Source of the DNA: Monoplex corrugatus
Taxonomy: Eukaryota; Mollusca; Gastropoda; Littorinimorpha; Ranellidae
Direction of reading: 5' to 3'
Assembly (NCBI GenBank): GCA_030674185.1
Contig: JAPXFY010000026.1
Location: 38,872,892 to 38,936,891 of the forward strand
DNA length: 64,000 bases
Program-made: the position numbers and the translations under genes
In this document: piece by piece, positions 1-56,110 of the stretch
How the letters are laid out: every line of letters starts with the position of its first letter
Position numbering within the stretch: the first letter of the stretch is position 1
The notes under the pieces: generated by a model
The model's input: only the letters and a program-made list of their open reading frames with translations
What the model was told of the DNA's origin: nothing
The model's database searches: none

Positions 1-2
1 TC

Positions 3-236
3 CTGAAGCACCAGGCGGACATAAAAAGGGACCTCGCCCTCCATTCGAGGCCCTCTCGCCCTGCCGTGAAGCGCCCGGCTCCAGCGGCCTACCCGCCAAA
101 CAGGCCCACCCACACCAAGTTTCGGGCCGATCCCAGGCCCCAAGGGCACAGGAGACCGCAACAGCATTCGGGCAGGCCGGTGGCCCGGCCTAAGGCCCGC
201 AGGCCGGCTCCCTCTCAGCCGGCCAACCCCCAATGA
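3..236 (+). CDS. C-terminal tail of the DIRS gag-like ORF (partial)
   Basis: This frame is open from the window edge to a TGA at 234-236. The product is very basic and rich in Pro, Arg and Gln, with several RPQ/RRPQ-type stretches, which suits the nucleic-acid-binding tail of a gag protein. The stop overlaps an ATG in the next frame (ATGA, 233-236). The reverse transcriptase that follows is in the same frame as this gag tail, directly after the stop. How the polymerase is started (new initiation or readthrough) cannot be told from the sequence. The 5' part is missing. Confidence 0.6.
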   Translation: MKHQADIKRDLALHSRPSRPAVKRPAPAAYPPNRPTHTKFRADPRPQGHRRPQQHSGRPVARPKARRPAPSQPANPQ

Positions 237-2174
237 CTCACCCCCGGCCTGAGGCCATCACCCCCCACGGGCGATCCTGTGGGCAGTCTCTCCAGACACA
301 TCGACGCGTGGGAGAGGCTGCCCGCCAGCCCGTGGGCCCTGCGGGTGATCAGGTCGGGGTTCCGCCTTCCTTGGGGCCCAAGGAAGGCTCCTCTCACGCT
401 CTCTCCTCCTGCTTTCGCACTTCCTCAAGATCGCTCGGCCTCGCAGGCCCTGGATCAGGAGGTTCTTTCGATGTTAGCCAAGGGGGCTACGGAGGAAGTT
501 TCCTTCGCTGCGTCCCCGGGATTCTATGGACGCATCTTTGTGGTCCCCAAAACTTCGGGGGGCTGGAGGCCCGTCCTGGACCTCTCCTCCCTAAACCGGT
601 TCCTCCGCGTCCTCCATTTCCGTATGGAGACCCCTATGTCCATCCGCGAGGCCTTGCACCCGGGCGACTGGGGGATATCCATCGACCTCAAGGATGCATA
701 CTTCCATCTCCTCATTCACCCCAGGGACAGGAAGTACCTCAGATTCGTCTGGAGGAACCGGATCTTCCAATTCAGGGCACTGCCCTTCGGTCTGGCACCC
801 GCCCCTTGACTCTTCACGAAGGTGGCGAGGGAACTCTGCATGCATGTTCGGGAGAAGGGCATCCGCCTCAAGGCCTATCTAGACGATTGGCTTCTACTCG
901 CCTCCTCCAAAGAACAGTGTGCGCAACAAGCATCCCAGGTCCTGCAACTCTGTCACAACCTGGGCTTTGTCTGCAACGAGGAGAAGTCGGACCTAACTCC
1001 CTCCAAACAATTCCAGTTCCTGGGCATGTCCTTCGACACCTCCAAGTGGAGGGTCACCCCGTCTCCCCAGCGCTTACTGCGCCTTCAGGGCCTCTTAGCC
1101 CAACTGCTCCCCCAACTCCAAGCGCCAGCAAGGAAGCTGGCCTCCCTACTGGGCCTTATGGAGTCGCTGGCACCCCTAGTGCCACTGGGTCGTCTTCTCA
1201 AGCGGCAATTCCAACGCGGCTTCAGGAAGCGTTGGTCACAGTCGCTTCAGCCATGGGACCTCCCGGTCCACCTGGGCCCTTGGTTCATATCAGCAGTGAC
1301 CAAATGGCGCTCCCAGTCACGCCTGGCCCAGGGAGTCCCCATCACACTGCCCCCTCCTCAGGAGCACTTGTTCACGGACGCGTCCACCTCCGGGTGGGGA
1401 GCCCATGTCGGCACGCTGACAGCCGCAGGTCGGTGGTCGACCGACCTCATGCCCTGCCACATAAACATGTTGGAACTGGAGGCAGTTTGCCTGGCACTCG
1501 GGGAGTTTCTCCCCTTTCTGAAGGGAAAACATGTCCGCATCAACACGGACAACACCACAGTAGCTTGTTACATCAACAAGCAAGGGGGCGCCCGCTCCCA
1601 CTCCTTGTCTCGGAGAGCGGAACAGCTCCTCATCTGGTGCGAGGAACACTCGATTCAGCTCTCAGCAAAGCATGTCCCGGGGAAGATCAACATACTTGCG
1701 GACTCTCTCAGCAGATCCCACATGATTCTTCCCTCGGAATGGACACTGGTCCATGCAGTCCTGGAGCCAGTATGGGCAGCATGGTTCAAACCACACGTGG
1801 ACCTCTTTGCCACCAGGTTCAATCACCGCCTCCCTTTGTACGTCTCTCCAGTTCCGGACCCAGCGGCCTGGGCTGTAGATGCCCTATCCATTCCATGGTC
1901 GAACCTCATCGGCTATGCCTTTCCCCCGTTCCCCATTATGGGGAAAGTGCTGAGGAAAGCCAGGGAGGACGCAGCGACATTAATCCTTGTCGCACCCAAA
2001 TGGCCAGCACAGGCATGGTACCCAGAACTTCTGCACCTGTCCCATGTGCCGCCGCTAAAACTCGCGGTATCGAGCCGCTCCATCCTCCAACCCAGGTCAG
2101 GCATTCCGCACGGCAATCCAGACGTTCTAAACCTTCACGCCTGGATGCTGTGCGGGACTCGATGTCTTCATTAG
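237..2174 (+). pseudogene. DIRS reverse transcriptase - RNase H - methyltransferase-like polyprotein, one internal stop
   Basis: The frame carries the reverse-transcriptase motifs SIDLKDAYFH (678-707), LPFGLAP (about 781-801) and YLDD (876-887). RNase H follows, with FTDAST near 1373, NTDNTT near 1540 and a late HVPGKINILADSLSR segment near 1670. The next segment contains VDLFATRFN and LVAPKWPAQAW and matches the methyltransferase-like domain found after RNase H in many DIRS elements. A TGA at 807-809, just after the LPFGL motif, interrupts an otherwise continuous frame. It could have arisen from CGA by CpG decay. If a protein is made, the first usable ATG is at 279. The C-terminus overlaps the recombinase ORF in another frame, as is usual for the group. 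Confidence 0.85.
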
Positions 2175-3213
2175 GCCTGTCCCCGGCCGTAATCGGCCTT
2201 GTGCAGCAAGCTCACAGGCCGGGCACACAGGGGGTGTACAATGCCCACTGGAATGGCTGGGTCTCTTGGTGCACCTCAAATGAGGTGTCACCCCATTCAC
2301 CCTCTCGCTTGCAGTTGGCCAACTACCTCGGCTTTCTGTCCACAGAGAAAAAGCTTTCCGCATCCTCAGTGAAGGTCCACAGGGCGGCCATCTGCACCAC
2401 CATCCGTCAGTTGGGTGGTCCGTCCTTTGAGCACGATCCTCTATTGCGGAATCTCGTCAGAGGGGCTTCTCTCCAGGAAGCCAGGAACCCCCGCCGAACC
2501 CCGGCGTGGGATCTCTTTCTCGTCCTCTCATCCCTTAGACTCCCCCCTTACGAACCCATCAGGGAGTGTTCCCTGAAGTTCCTCTCTTTCAAGACGGCCT
2601 TTCTCGTCTCTCTCGCATCGGGGAGGCGCTGCAGCGAAGTGCACGCCCTTAGTCTGATGGCTCGATGTCTCTCCGCCTACTCCCGGAATTCTTGGCCAAG
2701 AACCAGTCTCCAGGTTCTCCTTCGCCGGCCATCCACATCCATCCCCTCACGTCTATCCTCGCTCCGGACGACGAGGATCGCACTCTCTGCCCGGTTCGCG
2801 CACTGCGAGCGTACAGAAAGCGGACGAAATCTTCTCGCCAGCAGCGGCGCCACCTTTTTCTCTCTTACAACGAAAACTATAGAAAGGACATTAGACGCAC
2901 GTCCATCTCTCGATGGCTGAGGGAAGTCATCAAGGCTGCGTATGCCAGGTCGAGCGCCGAGCTAGCTGTCTTCTCCCCAAGGCCCCATGAGATCAGAGCA
3001 TGGGCTTCTTCGCTGGCAGTCATCCACAATGCCAGCATCCAAAACGTCCTAGACGCCGCGTACTGGCGTTCCCCGGGCACTTTCATCCAGTTCTACCTGC
3101 GCGACGTCTCCCGTCTGCGCGAAGATGGGTCCAGGGGTATCGCTTCCGCTGTGGTGGCCCAACACCCCATCTCAGCCACACGCCCTGACTCCTGCCATTC
3201 CTCCAGGCGTTAA
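2120..3213 (+). pseudogene. DIRS tyrosine recombinase, frameshifted
   Basis: The N-terminal SAM-like half is read in frame 2 to about 2660 and ends with GRRCSEVHALS, whose Arg at 2624-2629 fits the first catalytic residue. The C-terminal half continues in frame 1 from about 2665 to the stop at 3211-3213. It holds HEIR (His 2986-2988, Arg 2995-2997) and FYLRDV with the candidate nucleophile Tyr at 3094-3096. The AYWRSPGTF segment before it is characteristic of DIRS/Ngaro recombinases. A one-base indel between about 2650 and 2670 separates the halves, so the copy cannot make an intact enzyme. All the core catalytic residues I looked for are still visible. Confidence 0.85.
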
Positions 3214-3253
3214 CCAGGTAAGCCCTCCATCCGGGTAGTGCTATTCTGCATTT

Positions 3254-3337
3254 GTGAGCCACGGTATAGTATGTGTAATTAAAAGGAAATTTTCCTTCTA
3301 AAATTACGTTTAATCTAACATACTTACCGTGGCTCAC
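3254..3337. repeat. DIRS internal complementary region (imperfect palindrome)
   Basis: GTGAGCCACGGTA (3254-3266) is repeated inverted at 3325-3337, enclosing an AT-rich centre. The right half, 3283-3337, is the exact 55-nt reverse complement of the terminal repeat at 3528-3582. DIRS elements carry such an internal region complementary to their ends, which is thought to template a circular intermediate. Confidence 0.8.
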
Positions 3338-3527
3338 GCAGAGTCCCTCCCGACCTCCCCGCCTTCCTGGTTCCTTCTAGCCACAGTCAGGGTCAAGGTC
3401 AAGGTCTCCTCGAAAAGAGGAAGAGCACCTGCGCATGCGCAAGACGTAGACACTCTCAGAGTTACTGTCCCTTCGGACTTTATTGTTACGAGGCAGAATT
3501 GGCAAACCGCTGCCGCTTATTGCATTT
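3338..3527. other. Spacer between the DIRS internal complementary region and the right terminal repeat
   Basis: This is 190 bases of GC-moderate sequence with no ORF of note. It includes a short GGTCAAGGTCAAGGTC tandem near 3390. Confidence 0.5.
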
Positions 3528-3582
3528 GTGAGCCACGGTAAGTATGTTAGATTAAACGTAATTTTAGAAGGAAAATTTCCTT
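3528..3582. repeat. DIRS right terminal inverted repeat
   Basis: It starts GTGAGCCACGGTAAGTATG and ends near AAATTTCCTT. It is identical, inverted, to 3283-3337, and the six bases before it also match those before 3254. The sequence beyond about 3583 belongs to another repeat, which fixes the end of the element. Confidence 0.82.
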
Positions 3583-3583
3583 T

Positions 3584-3642
3584 TCTAGCATGGTTGACAG
3601 TGAAGGATGCCAGTGGACTGGGTGTGGGAGTCAAAGGGTTAA
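3584..3642. mobile_element. Right half of a palindromic TTAA MITE, cut by the DIRS insertion
   Basis: The sequence from CTAGCATGGTTGACAG to GGAGTCAAAGGGTTAA matches the right arm of the composite MITEs at 41177-41369 and 34992-35185. The left arm is absent and is replaced by the DIRS end. Confidence 0.75.
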
Positions 3643-4395
3643 TGTTACTCCTAGAAGTGGTTAGTGGTTTTACTCATGGTGTGTAGAACAAGACTGTACT
3701 TCTTATTCTGAAGTTGTTCATTACTTTTAGTGCCTGCTCTGTATGAAGCACATTTCATACCTGCAACTGGAAATTACTACTCTTGTCAGTCTCTTCTTGT
3801 AAGAATTAACTTCTGAATCAACGTACAGTCATCCCTAATTCATGGGTGCAACTTTTTCCGTTTGTCGACGGAATCTGTTTTTTCAAAAGAGAAAGGGAAA
3901 ATCCGTTTTTTGAAAAAGCTTCAGCGTAGCCCCCCAGACCCCTCCATACAGGGCGCTGCCAGCCCCTGGACCCCTTTCAGTTTTTTGACTTTTTCTAGGT
4001 TGTACCCTTGCTAATTTCTTCAAGCACCTCAGTGCTTTCAAACCTCAAAAATGTGCAGAATTGCGAAAAAGTTGTAGCGTGCCATTTTGGTGAACACAGT
4101 CTTGATTCTCGAAAAAATAAAACCGATTTGGTGAGACTTATATAAGTCACTGAATCATGTAAGGGAAGCCAGCCACTTTTATCAACCCTTTCTGAGATGG
4201 GTAACATCAGTCAATCAGTCAATGGTTGTGCTAAAATGTGTGACAGCTCTTCTCTTATTTACATCATGCAGAAATATGTGACAATCTCTGTCAATTCTCC
4301 ATTTGTAGGTGTCATAGAATGCTTTGTGAGCTCTATAGATTATAGGCTGGTGGCAATCAAGGGGTTAAAATATCGCTTTCTCTTGAAGAAGGCTT
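3643..4395. other. Intronic sequence with a decayed GC-rich repeat
   Basis: I see no gene. The segment 3925-3985 (CCCCCCAGACCCCTCC and GCCCCTGGACCCC) resembles the segments at 39030-39080 and 49580-49610, so it is probably part of a dispersed repeat. An AAGGGGTTAA at 4359-4368 could be another TTAA-element end with no recognised partner. Confidence 0.4.
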
Positions 4396-4505
4396 GGTTG
4401 GGGTAGAGGTTGGGCTTCCAATCTCACTGCGCTGGATCGGGCTCAGAACAGTTTTGTATGCGTAGCCTCCAGTCCACCCAGCTGTATGTGGTTGCCTGAC
4501 CCTGT
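4396..4505. repeat. SINE-like dispersed repeat
   Basis: The GGCTTCCAATC block and the CCAGTCCACCCAGCTGT...CCTGACC block recur in similar form at 32550-32620. This points to a short interspersed family. No tRNA-like promoter could be read with confidence. Confidence 0.4.
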
Positions 4506-4751
4506 GCATCAATCTTTTGATAGATACAGAAGAACATATTGAAGTACAAATATATCAGACAGTGACATATATGAATAAAGTATGAATAGATTAACATACA
4601 AACATACATGCATACATACATTGTTGATAATTGATTTTGAATAGCTTGTGCCTGTTCATGAGAATACTGTTTGTTGTGTTTGCTTCATTGTTTCACTGAT
4701 AAGTGAAACAACATATCAAATTAAAAGCAATTATTTCTGAAATGTATCATG

Positions 4752-4893
4752 TGTCGGTTGATATTTGAAAGCCATACACCAGTTTATTTGAATGGCGTAT
4801 GTTGGTTGATTTTAATCCATATGCTGGTTTATTTGAATGTTATTTGCTGGTTTATTTGAATTTCGTGTGTTGGTTAATTTGAATGCCGTATCT
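4752..4893. repeat. Degenerate tandem repeat next to the exon 1 acceptor
   Basis: About six degenerate copies of a 22-25 bp unit around GCTGGTTTATTTGAATG run up to within 15 bases of the exon 1 acceptor at 4905-4906. Confidence 0.6.
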
Positions 4894-4906
4894 CTGTTCA
4901 TTCCAG

Positions 4907-49984
<45,078 letters not shown>

Positions 49985-51330
49985 TGCGGGCTGTCTTTAG
50001 TCTCTTTTTTTCTCCCTGTGATGTCTGTGTATGGTGTGTGTGTGTTCGTGTGATTACAAGAAATGTTGGTGGATTGAATTGAAGTTGCAAAAGATCTCCG
50101 ACCACAAAGCCCAAAAACATATTGGATCAGTTAGCTGGTTTCCAATAGAGCAGATGAGGCTTGTAAACATTATTGAATACAAAGTGATCCCCCCCCCCCC
50201 TCCTGCGTAAGACATTCTTATGTTTGAATGGAACATGTATACAATACATTTTTGTTGTTTGAAATTTTATTTTCATGTTTTAGTTTGATTTTATTTGTCT
50301 TGATTGTTTTTGATACCTGTCTGTCCACTTTGGAAAATGGATTATCTTGTATAGGAGATGACCACATACATGCAAAATACTGACAGGGACTGATACAGTT
50401 TGAGCAAATGATACGAAAGGATAACTGTATCTGATGTGCCCAGACTGGAGCTGTCACTGGTAAAGTAAGTTTGAAAATTGTGTACAGAAATGACAAAAAA
50501 TATCTTTAAATCGAAGACTTAAGACGGGCACTGTGATACTCGCATCAAGTTGCAGTGCTTAGTGTCTTTGGAAAGATTGTAAAGATTTAAACGTCAGGGA
50601 TGAAGAAGAGCTACCCTGTATTTTGTATGAATTGTGGGTAAAGTGACGATACTGTTTGGTATTTGCAGACTTGCTGTGCTGTCGAGCTGCAGTAAAGGTG
50701 TTACGGTGTAGAGATGTAAAAATCAGTGGTACACGCGGGGCTGATTAATAATATTTATTTTGTCTGAAGCTGCTTGCTGTGATTTTGGCCGACAAGAAAG
50801 GAAAGCTCCGAACAGATAGAATGTCTGCTGGTTCTTGCGACGGAAATATTCTGCTCAGGTTGTATTTGTGTATAGTGTTGGTATACCCAGTAGGGTGGTG
50901 TGAGTACCATGCAGGCTGGTGGTGTTACCATCTTCAGTTGTGAAAGCAGGTCAGACTTCAGTTCTGTCGTAGTTTCTGGTTCTTTCTTTTTCCTGGTTTA
51001 ATTGAGTTTGGGGTGAAGAAACAACAGTAACTGAATTACATGAACTCTCCAGTTCTGAACAGCTGTTTTGTTTTTTGTATGCTCCTCTTTGTGTAGGGCA
51101 GATACCGCTGAAGTCTGTCTCTGCACATGTCTAACATGCCTTAAGTCTTTGGGTCCTGATGTCTTTTGTCTTTTTTATTGAAGTCAGCTTGATGCCATGG
51201 CCTGAGTTACACACTTGACCTGTTATCATTCCTTGCTTCAGCAGTTTATTACTTGTAACTGAATAGGTTAAAAGAAAAAGGCCTAGGGAGATTTTAGCTT
51301 TGTTTTATTAAATACAGCTTTCTTGTATGG
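49985..51330 (+). other. SEC16: Probable SEC16 3' UTR
   Basis: It is mostly unique sequence after the stop. No AATAAA occurs in this stretch as far as I read it. An ATTAAA at 51307-51312 is the best visible polyadenylation candidate, so the transcript end is uncertain. Confidence 0.4.
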
Positions 51331-53079
51331 AGATTTTAGGAGGCACATATAGAGTAAAGGGACAGATTGTTCATTCTCGTCGTGTCAGACAGCTTGCCAG
51401 CACATAGGGTTTTGCCCAGGCTCCAAGATGTGTCTGCCACAGAAATGCTTTAAGATTTCAGAGGAGCACATATGGAACTGCTTGAGTGTGTAGAGTGAAA
51501 TGGTTCCCTCCTGAATGAACCCCCAGACTTTGTTGAAAAGATGTGTATAAACAGTGAATGTTAAATCATGAATAGACTTCCGAAAGCAATAAGAGCTTTG
51601 TGAAGATGTCCAGAGAATACCTTTACTAACAAACAGATTTTTCACAAAAATATGAAGCAGGAGTTTTGGAGAAATCAGTTGAAGCTGGTAGAATATGGAA
51701 GTCAATTTGTGATCTGTTTGTCTTATCAGTCTTTGAAAAAAAAAAAGATATGAGAGTGATTCAGTTTTTAATGTTGAATTTTACATTGTTTCTAACTATC
51801 ACTTGGGTTTCTTTTTGTCGTCATCACTTGCTACGTGGTGTTTTCTTTTGTTATTTATTTATTTTGTTAATTTTATGTGCATGGTGATAGATGGTGATGG
51901 TGAATTTACGGATCACACTACTGTGCTTGTACATGTGAAATGAAGCATGGGTAACAATTTTTAACGACATCTTAGTAATTTTATTGCCACGAGATGTGTA
52001 TCATTAGTATGATCATGATTTTTGTGTTTTGATGAAGAAGCTGTGTATTTCTATTTCTGCCATTCAATGGATTTTGTTGATTTTTTTTTGGGGGGGGGGG
52101 GGGGGATATTCTCTTTGTTTGATTTGTTTGTTGGTTATTTCAGCCTTGAAATTGTCCTTTGGTTTATAAGTAATGTGATTGTTGATTGTTGTCATCTGTG
52201 GCCCATTTCTCTGTTCTTTTTGGTCTACAGTGTTCCCTTTTCATGTCTGTCTGTCTGTTCAAATCGTGTATTCTGCCTGTCCAGTTGTGTGTGTTCATAC
52301 AATGTTTTCTGCCTGTTCGGTTGTTTGTTCGCAAAGTGTATTCTGTCTGTCTAGCTGATTGTCTGTACAATGTATTCAGTTTGTCCACTTGTTTGTTCTT
52401 TGTTCTTAAGGTGTGAGATAGATGTGCATTTCATTGGTGTAGGTATTCATGATGATTTTAACATGCATTTTTTTCATTTGAAGCATGCTCCATCAGTCTT
52501 TCACAGAATGCAGACATTTGTACATGTTTGGGGGGTGTCCAGGATTGTACTGGTGCTGATGCATGGAAACACTGGCACTGTGAAACAGAACACTGTACAT
52601 AACATTTAGAATGCTTCTATGATGAATGATTAACATGATGTGCATATTTTGTGATGGTAAAGGCGGCATTCATATGTTTATATAGTTACAGCCGTTTGGC
52701 GTTCGTGTGTTCTTGTAATCACAATACAGCTATCGTTTTGAACGTTTGTGAAATGGTACATTTGAATCATTTGTAAACCACGTGATCATTTTAGTGTAAT
52801 ACTTATTTTCAGGTTTGGTTTCTTTGTTTTGGTTCATGTTTTGATAATGTTGTTTTGTCCTGCAGGAGTGAGAGTTGATTTTATCTTTATTGAGGCACAG
52901 GCGCATAGTGCGAAGAGCAAAACTGGTAATGTGTACCCACCAAAAGGTGTGAAGTGTGTAAAATAATGTTGCTTGTGGTTCGCACATACAGCTTTTGCCC
53001 AGTACAGTTTATGGGTCTCCCATCAGTCTGTCCATGTTTCCTTCAGTGGTATGGTCTCAAGACCATGCTTGTTTGCCAC

Positions 53080-53150
<71 letters not shown>

Positions 53151-54180
53151 GTGTGTTCACTTACGGTCATAATGAGAACAATTTAGAATAATAGTATGCA
53201 CATGGTCAGAACATCGTTCAGAGTATCATGCCTTAGTTGGAATATAACCAAAAATATCTTTACATGGGAATTCAGAAAATGTACAAACCTATTTTCAGTT
53301 ACTGTAACATTTTTTAATCAGTTATTCTCTCTTCTAGAAGAAAAGAGTTTGAAAAATAATGATTGATATTATAGTCAGAATTGTTTAGTGGTAACTCAGT
53401 AATGCTTACAGTCAGAATTGTTCATTCAGAGTATGTAGCATCCATTATTTGTTGTAATTGTGGATTGTTTACTTTTTTCCTGGTTTAAAAGAAACTATTT
53501 TGTCTCTATGTGAATTATGTTTTCCATGCCCTGCTGTCTTTGAAAGTAGTTGATGCAGATGTTGATTTTGGGATCTGTCATTTTGCAATGCATTATTCTT
53601 TCTGGGTGAAATTTTTAAGGAAAAATCGATTGTCCAACAGGTGTGTGTATATTTGGGATGGTGGTGTGTGTGCGTACGCATGCATGGGTTAATGCATTTG
53701 TATGCTTGCGTCACGCATTTCATGTTGTGATTTAGGTTTAGTTTGTTCTTTTGTTGTTGTCATTGTTGTTTTGTTTTGTGTAAGAGGGTGTCGGGTTTCA
53801 GAATTAGATTACTCATTTTTAAAATTAAGTTTTGTCACATGTTTGAGTATTTCCAGGAAATGAGCGTGGCAGTCATGACCTACTGCTACACTACTTCCTA
53901 GCTGTCCACCTGTTTTGCCATTATTTATCCTTTTCACCGCGGTTTTGTTTCAGTAACAGTCTGCATTTTTCATTCTGACCGCACTTTCCATGGTTGTCTT
54001 CATTCTTTACATACACCGTGGTTTTTCATTGCTGGGAGAGATGGGGTATTGTAGTGGTTGAAACCACTCATGCCCAACATCAAAGTAGAGAGGGAGAAAC
54101 GAATAAAAACTGGAAAAAAATTGGCTGAGTGAAAGTTGTTGTATCGGCTACTGTGAGAGGAGAAGTATTATCAAGTCATT
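51331..54180. other. Intergenic or distal 3' UTR sequence
   Basis: It contains part of an R2 repeat near 51460-51500, a degenerate 45-bp repeat at 52238-52400 (TGTATTCTGCCTGTCC-like, about four units) and (TG)n at 53082-53148. No gene is recognised. Confidence 0.5.
53082..53148. repeat. (TG)n microsatellite
   Basis: This is a pure TG run. Confidence 0.95.
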
Positions 54181-54730
54181 CCTTAAGCCATGGACAGAGA
54201 GGGATGATTATCACCTTTTCTGCAGAGATCAACAAGTGGTCCTGATGACACTTCAATCAGCCACAACCAGCTCAGCACATGTATGAACCACAAGGTCAAA
54301 CTGATGACTTCATCAGCTTGCTGCTGCAGTCATGAGAACCAAGCAGTTGAACACATGTTGCAGACATGTCACCTCTTAACTCTTCTGACTTCCGCACCCT
54401 GTCCACCAGCTTCCTGCATTGCCAAGCATGCTAGCAAAGCAAAAATTAACCCTTTGATTCCCTCGTCTTATCCACCAGCTCCCTGCAGGAAGCTAGTGAG
54501 TAGGGTAATGAAATTAAAGGGTTAAGTTTTTGTAGTTGGTGGATAGGGTGCGGGAGTCAAAGGTTAACAATGGAGCGACAGTAGGCATGGCTGACTGCAG
54601 TTCTACTATCAAGCTCCTTGGCAGCTGGCAGGAATTGACAACAACAAAATGGGCAGTTACATCACTAGGTGTAGTCTGACTATGTAAACGGCGAATGAAA
54701 GAGGAAGAAATACTTCCATAAACTGATTTA
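54181..54730 (+). mobile_element. LINE C-terminal fragment interrupted by a MITE
   Basis: The frame 54283-54375 reads MNHKVKLMTSSACCCSHE and VEHMLQTCHLL, the Cys-rich end of a LINE protein. After the MITE the sequence resumes with SYITRCSLTM at about 54655, then ACGGCGAATGAAAGAGG, which fits the same family's end. The fragment has several stops. Confidence 0.6.
54376..54567 (-). mobile_element. Composite palindromic TTAA MITE, 192 bp, inside a LINE fragment
   Basis: It runs from TTAACTCTTCTGACTTCCGC to GCGGGAGTCAAAGGTTAA, with the inner palindrome centred on CTCCCTGCAGGAAGCTAGTG. The arm order is as in the 28912 copy. Confidence 0.82.
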
Positions 54731-55957
54731 GTGCTTGAATAGCAAGATGTTAGAGATCTCAACTTCTCTCAGGGGCCCGTGGTAAGCGGGGTGGTATATA
54801 TCTTCCTCTGTTCTACCTTCCCCATTTACTGAAGACGTTCATACATGGCTGTCGCCAAAACACAGATCCACTGGTTTGTAAAAGTAACAAGTTGTCTAAT
54901 GCACATGGAAAATCCAAGATAAATGAAAGAGTTTATTTTCATGAAAGTTATTGAGTCATGGCCAAAGTACACTTTTTATTATCAGTTTTGAAAGGATTTT
55001 AGACTGACCCTTTGACTCCCGCAAACTGTCAAATGAAGGGGGTAAAAACCTTCCGGGAAGTTGATCAGATCTCGGAAGATGTAGGGATGGGAAGGAAGCC
55101 AAAAAAATCCCATCTTCATATCGTGGGACTTTGATTCAGAGACTACCAAAAGCTCTTTAAACAGCAACAAAATAATACTCAAGATCACAATTTTGCAAGA
55201 CTTCATAAGGAAAACAGTAATGGCTCTGGTAAAATCATCGACTTTGCAGGGATGATTCTCATTTTTAGTGTATATTATGGCAGTGTCTCAATTCTGGTAC
55301 GAAAGTATGCTTTTAGTCCAGCTCCGGTGCATACCACATCTACAGTCAGTGATGATAATCATAATGGTTACTAAAGTACTTAATCTACTCAGCTGTAAGT
55401 GATCATGTTGTTAGAATATAAACACGCATCCAATTTTTACACATTCTAATCTATCATTACCCAGATGTATAGATGTAATGGGTTATTTGCAATTTTATTG
55501 ACTGTACATGATTTAGACATGGTTTTTCAGACACGTCGTTGATCGTAATTAAAATTATGATGAATGATTAATCAGAAAACTGGCTTTATTCTTGTGCTGT
55601 CATGGCATAAACAGGCTGTACCTGTGGCAATTTGTTTTGAAATCATCTGCAGTGAGTGATTCATTCCTTAGTTTCAGTCATATGTTTATCTTCAAAATCC
55701 TCTGTGAACATTGCAGAATGTTGATGTGTGTGTGTGTGTGTGTGTGCCTATGGTTCATCATCATAAACCGTTTATTGTCAGGTTAACGCAAAAGGTGTAC
55801 TGACAGTGCCCATGGTTATTGTTGCTGATTCAGCCATGTATGTTTTGTATGTATTTCTGTGAACGAAAATTAAATCGTATGATATGAAGGTTATTGTAGT
55901 TCTCACTTTCATTCCGATACTCTCCCTTTCTTCGGAAACATTTTAATATACTTCAGT
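54731..55957. other. No gene recognised
   Basis: A single MITE end (GACCCTTTGACTCCCGC, 55009-55025) stands without its partner. The rest is AT-rich. Confidence 0.45.
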
Positions 55958-55967
55958 GCTTTCTCTG

Positions 55968-56008
<41 letters not shown>

Positions 56009-56022
56009 GTCTCTCTCTCTCT

Positions 56023-56068
<46 letters not shown>

Positions 56069-56110
56069 GTCTGTCTGTCTCTCTCTCTTTCTCTCTCTCT
56101 CTTTCTCTCC
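55958..56110. repeat. (CT)n microsatellite
   Basis: CT/CTGT runs; the overlapping ORFs are artefacts. Confidence 0.95.

Larger units (their letters stand above)
1..3583 (+). mobile_element. DIRS-like tyrosine-recombinase retrotransposon, right-hand part, decayed
   Basis: The order of parts is gag tail, reverse transcriptase, RNase H, a methyltransferase-like domain, a tyrosine recombinase, an internal complementary region and a terminal inverted repeat. That order is typical of DIRS-group elements, which integrate with a tyrosine recombinase rather than a DDE integrase. The left terminal repeat and most of gag lie outside the window. The copy is broken by an in-frame stop in the reverse transcriptase and a frameshift in the recombinase. 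It is markedly GC-rich compared with the AT-rich sequence that follows. It lies upstream of SEC16 exons on the same strand, so it probably sits in a SEC16 intron. Confidence 0.88.

Noticed and set aside
52022..52354. 110-codon Phe/Cys-rich ORF with a Gly run
   Set aside because: It crosses a T-run, a G-run and a degenerate repeat, with no recognisable domain.
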